The notes: generated by a model from the sequence alone, not told the origin. 64,000 nucleotides of DNA from Christensenella hongkongensis (GCF_000981035.1 NZ_LAYJ01000068.1:62001-126000), one strand, 5' to 3'; counted from the first letter of the stretch, positions 41,080-49,998 are shown. Made by a program: numbers and translations.

Positions 41080-42456
41080 TTAATTCCGCGACTCGAGGTT
41101 TACGCTGTTGTTCAGATACAGGAAATAGATGCTTTTTTCCTTGTTCCAGTCCGGATTGTCTTTGATGATATTTGCCACCGTCTTTTTGAGCGCCTTTGTC
41201 AACTCGCAGATGCCTTCGTTTTGCAGCAGCGCAATGTCCACGTTGCGGCGGAACACATAACCCATTTCGTTGATGAGGTCCGTCCTGATTTTTTGCGCCG
41301 TTTCCGCGGGGAATACCTCGTCGAGCCTGTGCAGCTCCGCATTGGCGGTAAGCCTTCCCTTGTAGTAACGGATAAAGGTTTCGAGCGCATCGATCCTGCT
41401 GCCGCGTTCCAGTTCAAAGAGAATCATGCAGTAAAGATGCCAGTTGAAATCTACGTTCATCAGCTTTTGGATTGTAACGCCCACCGTATCGATAAACGGA
41501 TCCCCGGTATTAAATTCGCGTTCCAGCTCAAGCGCTTCGCGAAAATTCATTTCTTCACCCGCCATGGTTCCGGTAATGTAGAACATCTCCGTCATTACAC
41601 GGCCATAATCCTCCATTTGCGCGGCATTGTTCACAATAAAAATATATTCCACAATGCTGTCGCAGCTGTCCTTGAACTGCACGACGAACCCAAGGTCGTT
41701 TTTCATTTTCCGCGCGATGGTATCGTGAATCAGCTTGGAGATAATATTTTCAATATTTTCTTTGCGGTAGTGGAGCTTTGAGCTGTCGTCGCGCTTATAC
41801 CGCTTATAAAGGTCGTGAAGCTGGTGGTCGACAAGGTTCAGGTTTTCCTTGATGGATACAAGGCTTTCCACCACCTGCTGCTCTACCATGAAGTAAGACG
41901 GGTTCTTATAAATGATGCGGTGCTCGATCTCTCCCCAGAACATATTGATCATGGACTTGACCTGAACCTCAAAATTAACGCGTATCTCATCCGCTTCGCC
42001 CTTGTGGTCCTCGTAGCGCGCATCGATTTTATAGATATCAAATCCGTTTTTCTGCTTAACCGGCTGCTTTTCATTGAGCTTAAAGCGCATTTTTGGAAAC
42101 TTCTCATTGTAATAAAATATCTGGTCGTCCGTTTTGTCAAAGAGCTTCAGCATCAACGAATACACATACTGCTCGTCGTCGTTGAACTTGCATTCAATCC
42201 GCAGGCCGATGATATCCTGTATATTTGCCACGATCTCTTCCTTGGTGGTATGCAGGCGGTAGTAGCTGTTTCTTACGAGCTTTTCCCGCACGCTCTCCGA
42301 TTCCTTGACACGATAGGAAATATTGAGCGTATACTCTGAATTTTTAACGATCAGCTCCTCCATCATGTGCTTCAGATCGTGAGCAATATTTTTATATTTA
42401 TACTGGATTTCCTCATAGTAATCAACTACTTCATCCACATATTTAAAAATGTCCAT
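41080..42456 (-). CDS. RelA/SpoT-domain protein with long C-terminal region, altered substrate loop
   Basis: The 458-residue protein has an N-terminal nucleotidyltransferase-like domain related to (p)ppGpp synthetases (about 25-225). Visible pieces are SVREKLVRNSYY, the metal-site motif DIIGLRIECKF, and NFEVQVKSMINMFWGEIEHR (usual E-x-Q-x-R-T then W-A-E-x-E-H). The G-Y-R-x-x-H substrate loop of active synthetases is not seen; NGFDIYKIDARY stands at that place. No HD hydrolase domain is present. The C-terminal half (about 230-458) is helical and unfamiliar. It may be a divergent alarmone synthetase or a nucleotide-binding regulator. It lies 13 bases after nadE and probably shares its transcript. 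Confidence 0.7.
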   Translation of the reverse strand: MDIFKYVDEVVDYYEEIQYKYKNIAHDLKHMMEELIVKNSEYTLNISYRVKESESVREKLVRNSYYRLHTTKEEIVANIQDIIGLRIECKFNDDEQYVYSLMLKLFDKTDDQIFYYNEKFPKMRFKLNEKQPVKQKNGFDIYKIDARYEDHKGEADEIRVNFEVQVKSMINMFWGEIEHRIIYKNPSYFMVEQQVVESLVSIKENLNLVDHQLHDLYKRYKRDDSSKLHYRKENIENIISKLIHDTIARKMKNDLGFVVQFKDSCDSIVEYIFIVNNAAQMEDYGRVMTEMFYITGTMAGEEMNFREALELEREFNTGDPFIDTVGVTIQKLMNVDFNWHLYCMILFELERGSRIDALETFIRYYKGRLTANAELHRLDEVFPAETAQKIRTDLINEMGYVFRRNVDIALLQNEGICELTKALKKTVANIIKDNPDWNKEKSIYFLYLNNSVNLESRN

Positions 42457-42468
42457 ACTATCCCCTCA

Positions 42469-43656
42469 TTATTTTTTGACTTTTGTAAGGCAATCTTTCA
42501 GCAGAACCACTTCCCGCCTGCTGTTCATCAGGCTGAGCATAATGCGCTGCAACGTTTCCCCTACTTCGCCTGACACCACCACATGATCTGCGGCATTGTC
42601 CAGCAAATCGCCAAACGCACTGTTTACGCCACTTTCTCCTTTCGGTTGAAATACGTTATAACGGGCCACAGGCGTATTGACCGTTTTTTTGATTTCGTTA
42701 TAAAACGCCTCATGGAGCGGTTCGCCTGTCACATATAATACATTCTGCTCCGGATGGGCGTTGATATCGCAAATCGTGCTTTTGAGGACGCGCCCATCCC
42801 CGACATTGCCGATATGGATGCGCGTAACCTGCGCTTTCTTTGTATATTCGTCCTTTAAGGAGGCCGCCATTGACCGTTTGTGCATGGAACGGTCGTATGC
42901 CGCTTCCAGTTTTTCCATCGGTTCCTTTGCGATCACGTTCCCTTTCAGGTAGGCGCAGATATCCGCGTAACGGATGCCCAGCTCTTCCTCGTCCGTTTGG
43001 GATATCCCAAGCCCTGCGGCAGGCTGTTTTTCCATTACTGCCTTCGGCGCGCCGTAGGTTTTCGACATCGCGTAGATATCGTCTTTTACCAGCTCCTGCA
43101 ATGGATTGAAATCGCTTCCCCCGTCGCCATATTTGGTATAGAAGCCGGTGATTGCTTCTGTCGCGTGGTCCGTCCCCGCCACAAGCATTCCCTTTGCAAG
43201 CGCATACTGGTACATCATACGCAGGCGCGGCTGCAGGTTCCCCAACGTATAAGCGTCGCGATGAAAGCCCTGCGCGCCCGAAAGGTCGCTTACCGCCCCT
43301 TCGTAACCGCCCGCAATGGAAACCGTATCGCACATGACGCCCGGGCTGTTTTCCATGATTTTCTGCGCGCACTCCTGCGCGTCGGCAAAATCAGACTGCA
43401 CGCCGTTTGGCAGCAGGACGATATACATTTGCTTTCCCTCTTCTTCGCACGCCTGCGCACACAGCGACGCGCATAAAAAGCTGTCTACCCCGCCGGACAC
43501 GCCGAGCACTACGCCCCGTGCGCCCGAGCTTTTGAGGTAACGCTTTATAAAATCAACCGTTTGTGATTTTTTCGCTGCGATATATTCTTCCTGAGTCCTG
43601 TTGTCCCGCTTGAAATCCGGAGAAATGTCATTTAGAACCACTCTCTGCTTTATCAT
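42469..43656 (-). CDS. nadE: NAD+ synthetase with extra C-terminal domain
   Basis: The 395-residue protein has an ammonia-type NadE core: ATP-binding VVLGVSGGVDSFLC (SGGVDS at 54-59), AGTDHATEAITGFYTKYGDGG (160-180) and LVKDDIYAMS. It makes NAD from deamido-NAD, ATP and ammonia. Typical single-domain NadE ends near residue 275, whereas this one goes on about 115 residues. The extension includes NAADHVVVSGEVGETLQRIM and REVVLLKDCL, faintly like the end of an isochorismatase/nicotinamidase fold, but without its catalytic cysteine. There is no glutaminase domain. The ATG at 43656 follows GGAGG; longer versions do not have a ribosome site. Confidence 0.9.
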   Translation of the reverse strand: MIKQRVVLNDISPDFKRDNRTQEEYIAAKKSQTVDFIKRYLKSSGARGVVLGVSGGVDSFLCASLCAQACEEEGKQMYIVLLPNGVQSDFADAQECAQKIMENSPGVMCDTVSIAGGYEGAVSDLSGAQGFHRDAYTLGNLQPRLRMMYQYALAKGMLVAGTDHATEAITGFYTKYGDGGSDFNPLQELVKDDIYAMSKTYGAPKAVMEKQPAAGLGISQTDEEELGIRYADICAYLKGNVIAKEPMEKLEAAYDRSMHKRSMAASLKDEYTKKAQVTRIHIGNVGDGRVLKSTICDINAHPEQNVLYVTGEPLHEAFYNEIKKTVNTPVARYNVFQPKGESGVNSAFGDLLDNAADHVVVSGEVGETLQRIMLSLMNSRREVVLLKDCLTKVKK

Positions 43657-43682
43657 TCCGTTTTCCCTCCTGTATTGCCTGC

Positions 43683-44669
43683 TTACAGATACATCCCGCT
43701 CATAGCCCTTACTTCCTCTTTCAGCTCGTCTTTGAGCGATTCCGGCGAAAGCACCTTTGCCTGCGCGCCGAACGAAAGAATCCATCCTACAAGGTCTGGG
43801 GTGATGGCTGCCTTCTTATAAAAAAGAAGCCCTTCCTCCGCGTCTTCAAGCTTATCCGCTTTGTGCGCGTGGTATTCCTTCACCAGCTTTGCCGCTGCTC
43901 CGGTAAACTTCACACGGATTTCCTGTGCGTTTTCCCCCGCAAGCTTATCAAAACGCGTTTTGCGGTATTCCTCGTAAAACCGCTGCGGCACTTCAAACTC
44001 CCTGTCCGTAAGCTCCGCATCCTCGATACGCGACACGCGAAGGTCTCTTACCGCATTGCGTAAATGGCAGTGGCCGATCGTGTGCCAGCAACCTTCCCTT
44101 ATTTCAAGTACATAGGGATCGAATACGCGTTCCATCGTCTCGTCTGTCGAAAAGGTATGGTAACGCAGCTTAAGGCCGCGCGACGTTTGCACTGCCTCCT
44201 GCACCGTTTCGAGGATATCCTCGTCCGTTTCCTCTTCTGCGGTGATTTCCGGCACGATCTTGATCATTTTTTCGATATTCTGTGTCGCCGAGCGCGAAAG
44301 CTCCGGCATTTTCGCAAGGATACGCTGCACGATTTTAAGCGCGTCCTTTGCCATGCCAAGCGATTGGTAAGACTTCAGCACCTCGCGTGTGAAATGAAGC
44401 GAGATGATTTCCGCCATCGAAAAGTCCATATCCGAAAGCGCATATTTATCCGCCTTGTAAACAATCTTTCCGTCAAGCTCTTCCTCATACACAAAGAAAT
44501 TCTGCGAAATGTAATCCATATCGCGCGCAACCATACGGCGCGTTGCGTCGATATCCGCCATGCGCTTTAAGCTGTCTATAATTTCGTTTACCGTGTATCC
44601 GCTTTTCCGCTGTGAAAGCAACGACAAAATAAAAAGCTGCCTCTCCGTAGAAGTGGATTTATTGCCCAT
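43683..44669 (-). CDS. WYL-domain transcriptional regulator
   Basis: The 328-residue protein has an N-terminal winged helix (about 8-75, RQLFILSLLSQRKSGYTVNE and RRMVARDMDYISQNF), a helical linker and a WYL domain (about 160-235, LKLRYHTFSTDETMERVFDP then YVLEIREGCWHTIGHCHLR), with a C-terminal extension. WYL proteins bind nucleotides or small ligands and control stress or metabolism genes. It overlaps the end of the araD-like gene by 11 bases and is followed by nadE, so it belongs to the same operon. Confidence 0.88.
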   Translation of the reverse strand: MGNKSTSTERQLFILSLLSQRKSGYTVNEIIDSLKRMADIDATRRMVARDMDYISQNFFVYEEELDGKIVYKADKYALSDMDFSMAEIISLHFTREVLKSYQSLGMAKDALKIVQRILAKMPELSRSATQNIEKMIKIVPEITAEEETDEDILETVQEAVQTSRGLKLRYHTFSTDETMERVFDPYVLEIREGCWHTIGHCHLRNAVRDLRVSRIEDAELTDREFEVPQRFYEEYRKTRFDKLAGENAQEIRVKFTGAAAKLVKEYHAHKADKLEDAEEGLLFYKKAAITPDLVGWILSFGAQAKVLSPESLKDELKEEVRAMSGMYL

Positions 44670-45336
44670 TTTTCCCGCCCATCTTTCTTAAGGTGTGCTT
44701 ATCGATCAAATATTTGTTCATTTCCGCGTCCGTATTAAGGCGCAGAGTGTAAAAAGCCATTTCCGCGACATATTCAAGCGCCACCGCATTATCGACGGTA
44801 TCCATAATGCTCGCTCCCCACATGAACGGGCCGTGGTTCTTCACAAGTACGGCGGGAGTTGCAAGCGGATTTTTGAGCGTAAACGCCTCCGCTATGATTT
44901 TGCCTGTGTTTTTTTCGTAATCCCGCGCGATTTCTTCCGGACGCATGGTACGCGTAACGGGAATATCGTATTTAAAATAATCCGCGTGCGTCGTTCCAAG
45001 GTTTGGGATGCTTTTACCTGCCTGCGCAAACACCGTCGCCCACTTGGAATGCGTATGCGCCACGCTTTTCACATCTGCAAACGCTTTATAAATTTCCAGA
45101 TGCGTAAACAGGTCTGAGGACGGGGCGTGCAGCCCTTCGATAATCTTTCCTTCCATATCGCACACAATCAGGTCGTCCGGCTTGATCTCTACGCACGCCC
45201 TGCGGCTCGGTTTGATGACGATATAGCCCGTTCGTTCGTCCCGCGCGGAGATATTTCCCCACCGCAGCGTAACAAGCCCCTGCTTCGCGAGCTCCTGATT
45301 TGCCTTGTATACCTCTATTTTCAATCCTTCCAGCAT
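44659..45336 (-). CDS. araD: L-ribulose-5-phosphate 4-epimerase-like class II aldolase family protein
   Basis: The 225-residue protein has the AraD/FucA fold signatures: LVTLRWGNISARDERTGYIV, KPSRRACVEIKPDDLIVCDM, the zinc site SVAHTHSKWATVFAQAG (two His) and LVKNHGPFMWG near 170. Presence of GNIS and the S-D-L-F-T-H segment fits AraD, which converts L-ribulose 5-phosphate to D-xylulose 5-phosphate. The start at 45336 has GAGGG upstream. No araA or araB is beside it, so the substrate could be a related ketose phosphate. It feeds the pentose phosphate pool. Confidence 0.85.
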   Translation of the reverse strand: MLEGLKIEVYKANQELAKQGLVTLRWGNISARDERTGYIVIKPSRRACVEIKPDDLIVCDMEGKIIEGLHAPSSDLFTHLEIYKAFADVKSVAHTHSKWATVFAQAGKSIPNLGTTHADYFKYDIPVTRTMRPEEIARDYEKNTGKIIAEAFTLKNPLATPAVLVKNHGPFMWGASIMDTVDNAVALEYVAEMAFYTLRLNTDAEMNKYLIDKHTLRKMGGKNGQ

Positions 45337-45450
45337 TCTATGTTCCCTCTTTTTCGCAATCACCGTAATGTCGATACCGCCAAAGCGGGCAAACCCTGCT
45401 TAAGCTTACTCTTATTCTACATCCTGCTCGCATTTTTCACAAGCATTGCG

Positions 45451-45479
45451 TTGATTTTTGCACACAAATCATGTACTAT
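45451..45479 (+). promoter_or_regulatory. Promoter of the OFA-type MFS gene
   Basis: TTGATT (45451-45456) and TACTAT (45474-45479) are 17 bp apart, 80 bp before the start codon. Confidence 0.55.
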
Positions 45480-45559
45480 GAATGCGTACCATACCGTGCG
45501 GCTGCGGGGCTTCATCGCACCCTGTGCGGAAATCATTTCATTTCAGGAGAGATTATCCC

Positions 45560-46768
45560 ATGGAGAAAAGAGAAAACAAGGTAATGCCCCTCGTTTCCGG
45601 AGCAATTATTCAGCTGTGCATCGGTATCATTTATATCTGGAGTATTTTCCAGCCTGCTGTTATGGAGTATTACTCGTGGAGTGCGGATAACGCATCCGTG
45701 ACTTTTTCAATCATGCTGGCGACCTTTGTGCTGGGCATCGTAGTCGGCGGACGCCTTAACGACAAAAAGGGGCCGCGGCTGGTCGTATTTTTGGGTGGGC
45801 TTATGTTCTGCGCCGGCATTTTCCTGTCGTCGCTCGTGCCGCAGGATATGCCGTGGCTGATTTACCTCTTTTACGGCGGTATGGCGGGCTTTGGCGTGGG
45901 CGCGGCTTACACCTCCACCATATCATGCGCTCAAAAATGGTTCATGGATAAAAAGGGCTTTGCTACAGGCGTAATCGTGTGCACATTCGGCGCTTCCACG
46001 GTGGTATTCACCCCGATCGTCAATACCCTGCTAAAGAATGTCGGCGTATCGCAAACCTTCCTGACATTATCCATCATCTTCCTTGTAATCATCCTGATTT
46101 TCGGTTGGTTTGTAAAAAATCCATCCCAGAAATATATGGACAGCTTTGCACTGCAGCTTCCAGACCTTTCCACACAAAAGCAGTTTACGCCGCTCGAGGT
46201 GCTCCGTGCAAAGCCATATTACCTGATCCTGTTTGGCATGATCCTGCTGACTCCGGCGTACTTTATCATCAATCCGCTCTTAAAGTCCTTGGGCGAGCTG
46301 CGCAACCTCACTGAAGCCGCAGCCCTTGCAGGCGTTATGGTGACTGGAATCGCTTCGGCTGCCGGCAGGCTTATCGCGCCATGGCTTTCCGACCGTATCG
46401 GCAGGCGTAACGTGCTGTTCCTGCTCTACATCATTACGCTCGTATGCGTATTGATGCTGACATTTGCGCAAAGCTATCTGTTTATCGTGCTGATTGCTTT
46501 CATCGCATTTGCGTTTGGCGGCAGCGCGGGCGTATTCCCGGCGGTGACGGCGGATTACTTCGGCATCAAAAACAACGGTGTGAACTACGGCCTTGTGATG
46601 ATCGGTTTTGCGATCTCCGGCCTGTTGTTCCCCGCAATCGCCAAAATCGTCAGCGTGGACGGTATTCCCTCGGCATGGACGTTTATCATTCCGGGCGCGG
46701 CGTGTGTCATCGGCATAATCGTGACGGCGGCCCTCAAAAAGGACCATCCTGAAAAAGCAAAAGCATAA
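45560..46768 (+). CDS. Major facilitator transporter, oxalate/formate antiporter-like (OFA) family
   Basis: The 402-residue protein has 12 hydrophobic helices and OFA-family features: SGAIIQLCIGIIYIWSIFQP at the start, GGRLNDKKGPRLVVFLGG between helices 2 and 3, GFGVGAAYTSTISCAQKWF and GRLIAPWLSDRIGRRNVLF in the second half. The family carries small organic acids such as oxalate, formate, lactate or pyruvate. The ATG at 45560 follows CAGGAGAG. It is a single gene ending at a strong terminator; the substrate is unknown. Confidence 0.88.
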   Translation: MEKRENKVMPLVSGAIIQLCIGIIYIWSIFQPAVMEYYSWSADNASVTFSIMLATFVLGIVVGGRLNDKKGPRLVVFLGGLMFCAGIFLSSLVPQDMPWLIYLFYGGMAGFGVGAAYTSTISCAQKWFMDKKGFATGVIVCTFGASTVVFTPIVNTLLKNVGVSQTFLTLSIIFLVIILIFGWFVKNPSQKYMDSFALQLPDLSTQKQFTPLEVLRAKPYYLILFGMILLTPAYFIINPLLKSLGELRNLTEAAALAGVMVTGIASAAGRLIAPWLSDRIGRRNVLFLLYIITLVCVLMLTFAQSYLFIVLIAFIAFAFGGSAGVFPAVTADYFGIKNNGVNYGLVMIGFAISGLLFPAIAKIVSVDGIPSAWTFIIPGAACVIGIIVTAALKKDHPEKAKA

Positions 46769-46782
46769 CGCATGACATACAG

Positions 46783-46815
46783 AAGAGACCGTCCAAACAG
46801 CGGACGGTCTCTTTT
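46783..46815 (+). terminator. Terminator after the MFS gene
   Basis: AAGAGACCGTCC and GGACGGTCTCTT form a 12-bp stem with a seven-base loop, followed by TT. Confidence 0.88.
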
Positions 46816-46897
46816 GATTTGTTCCACATTCACTTACATAAAACCTTGCTTTTTCACTGGAAATTTCGGCAAATCCATTGCAGGATATCTTATTCTG

Positions 46898-47302
46898 TTA
46901 CAGTCCGATGCTTCCGCCCTTGATATACCCCGTGGCGGTCATAAATGCAACCTGCGTGCCGAGCTCGTCCGTAAGCTCTACCTCGTAAAGGCACGTTTTT
47001 CGTGTGGCGGATATTTCTTTTGCACGCGCTATCAGCGTTTTCCCCTTGGGCGGGCGCACATACGTGATGTTGTTGTTCATCGACACTACGTTGGGATGCT
47101 TGCAGTTTGAGGCAACGGCAAACGCAAAATCCGCAATCGTAAAAATCATACCGCCCTGCACGACGTTTCCTGCGTTCAGGTGGCTTTCTGCAATCACCGC
47201 CGCGCATTCGCACGTCCCTTCGCCTGCGCTTACGATATCAATCCCATTGGCATGCACAAACCTGTCTTTTTGAAAAAACTCCTTAACCTTGTCAATATCC
47301 AT
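46898..47302 (-). CDS. PaaI-family hotdog-fold thioesterase
   Basis: The 134-residue protein matches the small hotdog thioesterases: HLNAGNVVQGGMIFTIADFA (catalytic-region G-G-x-x-x-x-x-D, Asp near 58) and NNNITYVRPPKGKTLIARAK. Members hydrolyse phenylacetyl-CoA or other acyl-CoA thioesters. GAAG lies near the start. No phenylacetate genes are close, so this is more likely general acyl-CoA housekeeping. It ends 82 bases from the convergent MFS terminator. Confidence 0.82.
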   Translation of the reverse strand: MDIDKVKEFFQKDRFVHANGIDIVSAGEGTCECAAVIAESHLNAGNVVQGGMIFTIADFAFAVASNCKHPNVVSMNNNITYVRPPKGKTLIARAKEISATRKTCLYEVELTDELGTQVAFMTATGYIKGGSIGL

Positions 47303-47374
47303 TTCATCTTCGCCCCGCTTTCTTTGCTTTTTCCATTATACAACGAATTTTATCAAATTTCTTCCATTTTTTAA

Positions 47375-47403
47375 TTGACACTCGAACGATCTCGGTTTAA
47401 GAT
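47375..47403 (+). promoter_or_regulatory. Promoter of the plus-strand DeoC-like gene
   Basis: TTGACA (47375-47380) and TAAGAT (47398-47403) are 17 bp apart, 37 bp before the start codon. Confidence 0.6.
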
Positions 47404-47440
47404 AATACTGTTTTCAAAATACATTCGGAGGATCCACGCT

Positions 47441-48145
47441 ATGTTTCCATTAGAAACACTTCCCGGCATGATCGACATCAGCGCGGTGGCGGCTGGCGAG
47501 CGTCTTTCAGACATCGACCGCGTATGTGATATCGCAAAAACCTATCACTGCGCATCCACAATCACATTGCCCTGCTACCTTGTTTACACCATCAAAAATA
47601 CGATTGGCTATGAGGATATCATTCACGGCACTGTAACAGGGTTTCCATACGGCGGCGAGCTTACGTCCACAAAGGTATACGAGGCAAAGCAGCTCGAGCT
47701 TATGGGCGCCCAGGAAATCGATATGGTAATGAATATCGGCGCATTCCTGTCGGGCAACAAAAATTATGTAAAACAGGATATTTCAGCCGTGTGCGAAGCG
47801 GTAAAAATCCCTGTTAAGGTTATTATTGAAACAGCATTGCTTGACGACGTGCAGATTGCAAAGGCATCGGAAATCGTCGCGGCGTCCGGTGCGGCATGGG
47901 TAAAAAGCAGCACGGGCTTCCAGGGCAAGGCAACCACGGTTGAAATGGTGCGCATTATGAAGGACGCCGTTGGCGAAAGCATCCGGGTGAAGGCCTCCGG
48001 CGGTATCCGCGATATAGATACCATGCTTGAAATGATCGATGCGGGCGCAGAGCGTTTTGGCCTTGGCGCAAACAGCGCAGAGCCTCTTTTGCGCGATCTG
48101 GATAAACGAATCGGACGCGAAAGCCTGATGGATTATATTAAATAG
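47441..48145 (+). CDS. DeoC/LacD-like aldolase (divergent deoxyribose-phosphate aldolase)
   Basis: The 234-residue TIM-barrel protein has the DeoC signatures GTVTGFPYGG, AQEIDMVMNIGAFLSG (Asp of the proton relay), KVIIETALLDD, the Schiff-base lysine in AAWVKSSTGF and VKASGGIRDI. The N-terminal motif normally L-D-x-T reads IDISAVA here. Such enzymes cleave 2-deoxyribose 5-phosphate or similar deoxy sugar phosphates. CGGAGG precedes the ATG at 47441. It is convergent with a second DeoC gene, from which it differs widely, so they probably serve different substrates. Confidence 0.8.
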   Translation: MFPLETLPGMIDISAVAAGERLSDIDRVCDIAKTYHCASTITLPCYLVYTIKNTIGYEDIIHGTVTGFPYGGELTSTKVYEAKQLELMGAQEIDMVMNIGAFLSGNKNYVKQDISAVCEAVKIPVKVIIETALLDDVQIAKASEIVAASGAAWVKSSTGFQGKATTVEMVRIMKDAVGESIRVKASGGIRDIDTMLEMIDAGAERFGLGANSAEPLLRDLDKRIGRESLMDYIK

Positions 48146-48170
48146 GTCTTTCATTTTTTATAACAAAAAC

Positions 48171-48199
48171 AAAAGCCGGCAATCAGTTGCCGGCTTTTT
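48171..48199. terminator. Bidirectional terminator between the two DeoC-family genes
   Basis: AAAAGCCGGCAA and TTGCCGGCTTTT make a 12-bp stem with a four-base loop and T-runs on each strand. Confidence 0.92.
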
Positions 48200-48209
48200 G
48201 CGTAATCGT

Positions 48210-48992
48210 TCAGTCGAATTTGGGCGGCTGGTTATCCTTTGAAGCGCTATAGGCCGACGGATCTCCCGTCACAATCTGCACCAGCTTACTCGTTCCCATA
48301 CGGACTGCGCCCGCCTTTACAAAGGCGATCACATCTTCCTTCGTATCGATGCCGGTGGAGGCCTTGACGAGCATATCTTCGCCAACGGTAAGCTTCATCA
48401 GCCGTACATCCTCCAGCGTCGCGCCGCCTGTTCCCATGCCGCTCGACGTTTTTACGTAATCCGCGCCCGCTTTTTTTGCAAGCACGCAGGCCGCTATTTT
48501 TTCCTCTTTGGTCAGATAACAGGTCTCAATAATTACCTTCACGTGCGCCTTTCCTTTTGCCGCGTCAACCACGCCTTTGATATCGTCAAATACCAGATCG
48601 TAGTTTTTGTCGCGCAGTGCGCCCACGTTAATCACCATGTCTACCTCCTGCGCGCCGTCCTTTACGGCTTCGGCAGCCTCGTATGCCTTTACCGCAGGCG
48701 TATTCGCCCCTAAGGGAAAGCCTATAACACAGCACGTCTTAATATCCGTCCCCGCGAGCTCGCTATGTACCAGCTTAACCTGGATTGGGTTGACGCATAC
48801 GGACGCTGCGCCATACTCTTTTGCCTCCGCGCAGAATTTCTTTACGATATCAGCAGGCGTATATGCCCTTAGCACCGTGTGGTCGCAATATTTCCCCAAA
48901 GGAAGCGTGACTTCGTATTCTTTCGCGGGCTGCTTTTCCGCTTCCTCAACCCGTTGTATTTCCTGTTCGATCAGTTTCTGTAATCCTTCCAT
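48210..48992 (-). CDS. deoC: Deoxyribose-phosphate aldolase
   Basis: The 260-residue protein has the DeoC motifs CDHTVLRAYT near 35, CVNPIQVKLVHSEL, CCVIGFPLGANTP, AQEVDMVINVGALRDKNY, VKVIIETCYLT, the Schiff-base lysine in DYVKTSSGMGTGGAT and MLVKASTGID (usual K-A-S-G-G-I). It splits deoxyribose 5-phosphate into glyceraldehyde 3-phosphate and acetaldehyde, or acts on a similar compound. An N-terminal extension of about 30 residues is present. It is the last gene of a three-gene operon after a ROK kinase, which may make its substrate. Confidence 0.88.
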   Translation of the reverse strand: MEGLQKLIEQEIQRVEEAEKQPAKEYEVTLPLGKYCDHTVLRAYTPADIVKKFCAEAKEYGAASVCVNPIQVKLVHSELAGTDIKTCCVIGFPLGANTPAVKAYEAAEAVKDGAQEVDMVINVGALRDKNYDLVFDDIKGVVDAAKGKAHVKVIIETCYLTKEEKIAACVLAKKAGADYVKTSSGMGTGGATLEDVRLMKLTVGEDMLVKASTGIDTKEDVIAFVKAGAVRMGTSKLVQIVTGDPSAYSASKDNQPPKFD

Positions 48993-49013
48993 TTCTTTTC
49001 TCGCTTTCTTGTT

Positions 49014-49979
49014 TTATAATTTGCTGCAGCCTGCCGCATACAGGATTGCGCCTGCAATCACGACATGGTCAGCCAATTCACTCTGTACGATTTCGCATCT
49101 TCCCCGCACTGAAATAAACGCAACTTCATTTACATATTTCCTGACAGGTTCGAGTATTATTTCCCCCAGGTTTGCCACGCCGCCGCCTATCGCGACGAGA
49201 TCCGGGCTGACAGACGTCATCATATTTCCAAGGCCAATGGCGTAGGAACGTGCAAACAGGTCAATTTCACCAAGTGCAAACGCATCTCCCTGCTTTGCCG
49301 CTTCCCCAAGCATACGGCAGCTGAGCATTTTTTCATCCCCGCCGCAAAGCTCCATGAGGAGCGAACTGCCATCCACATATCCCGGCTGCCGCAGCCGGCT
49401 TTCGATGGCTGCGCCTGAGCATATGTTTTCGAGCCGGGTTGCCTGTCCGGCACGCTGCGCGAATGGATCCGGTATATAGGTATTTCCCATATAGGCAGCA
49501 CCGCAGCCTGCACCGTCATAATATTTCCTGCCAATGAAAAATGCGCCGCCGATTCCTGTGCCAATATTTGTATAAAAGAAGTTCTGTGAAGCGCGGCCTG
49601 CTCCCAGAACCAGTTCGCCATAACCGCCTGCCACGGTATCGTTTAAAACGTATGTATCCACTCCAAATTGTTCCTGGAACCATGTTTTCAGCTCAAAATC
49701 TTTCCAGCCCTCCACCTGCACAGAGATCAGCACTTTTCCCGTCCCTGTCTCAATCGGGCCGCCAAAGCCAATACAGGCGGCAGCGATACGCGAATGATTC
49801 GTTGTGTATTTCCCTGTAACCACCGGCACTTTTTCCAAAAGCCATTCACGGATGGAAAGCGCGCCTTTTGTGAGCGCAACCTTTTCACAGACTAACTCCA
49901 CAATCGTCCCGTCTGCCTTTCCTATGGCAATTTGCTGTTTGGTTCCGCCAATCTCTACGCCCAAATAATAGACGTCCAT
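49014..49979 (-). CDS. ROK-family sugar kinase
   Basis: The 321-residue protein has the ROK phosphate loop YLGVEIGGTKQQIAIGKADG (residues 5-24), then AACIGFGGPIETGTGKVLIS, VLNDTVAGGYGELVLGAG (catalytic Asp in N-D) and GTGIGGAFFIGRKYYDGAGC. A C-terminal VSPDLVAIGGGVANLGEI supports the fold. It lacks a DNA-binding domain, so it is a kinase, not a repressor. The C-H-C-G-C-x-C zinc motif of glucokinases is not present. The ATG at 49979 follows GGAGGG. In this operon it may phosphorylate a sugar that the following DeoC aldolase then cleaves. Confidence 0.85.
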   Translation of the reverse strand: MDVYYLGVEIGGTKQQIAIGKADGTIVELVCEKVALTKGALSIREWLLEKVPVVTGKYTTNHSRIAAACIGFGGPIETGTGKVLISVQVEGWKDFELKTWFQEQFGVDTYVLNDTVAGGYGELVLGAGRASQNFFYTNIGTGIGGAFFIGRKYYDGAGCGAAYMGNTYIPDPFAQRAGQATRLENICSGAAIESRLRQPGYVDGSSLLMELCGGDEKMLSCRMLGEAAKQGDAFALGEIDLFARSYAIGLGNMMTSVSPDLVAIGGGVANLGEIILEPVRKYVNEVAFISVRGRCEIVQSELADHVVIAGAILYAAGCSKL

Positions 49980-49998
49980 TCCCTGTCCCTCCATGCTC

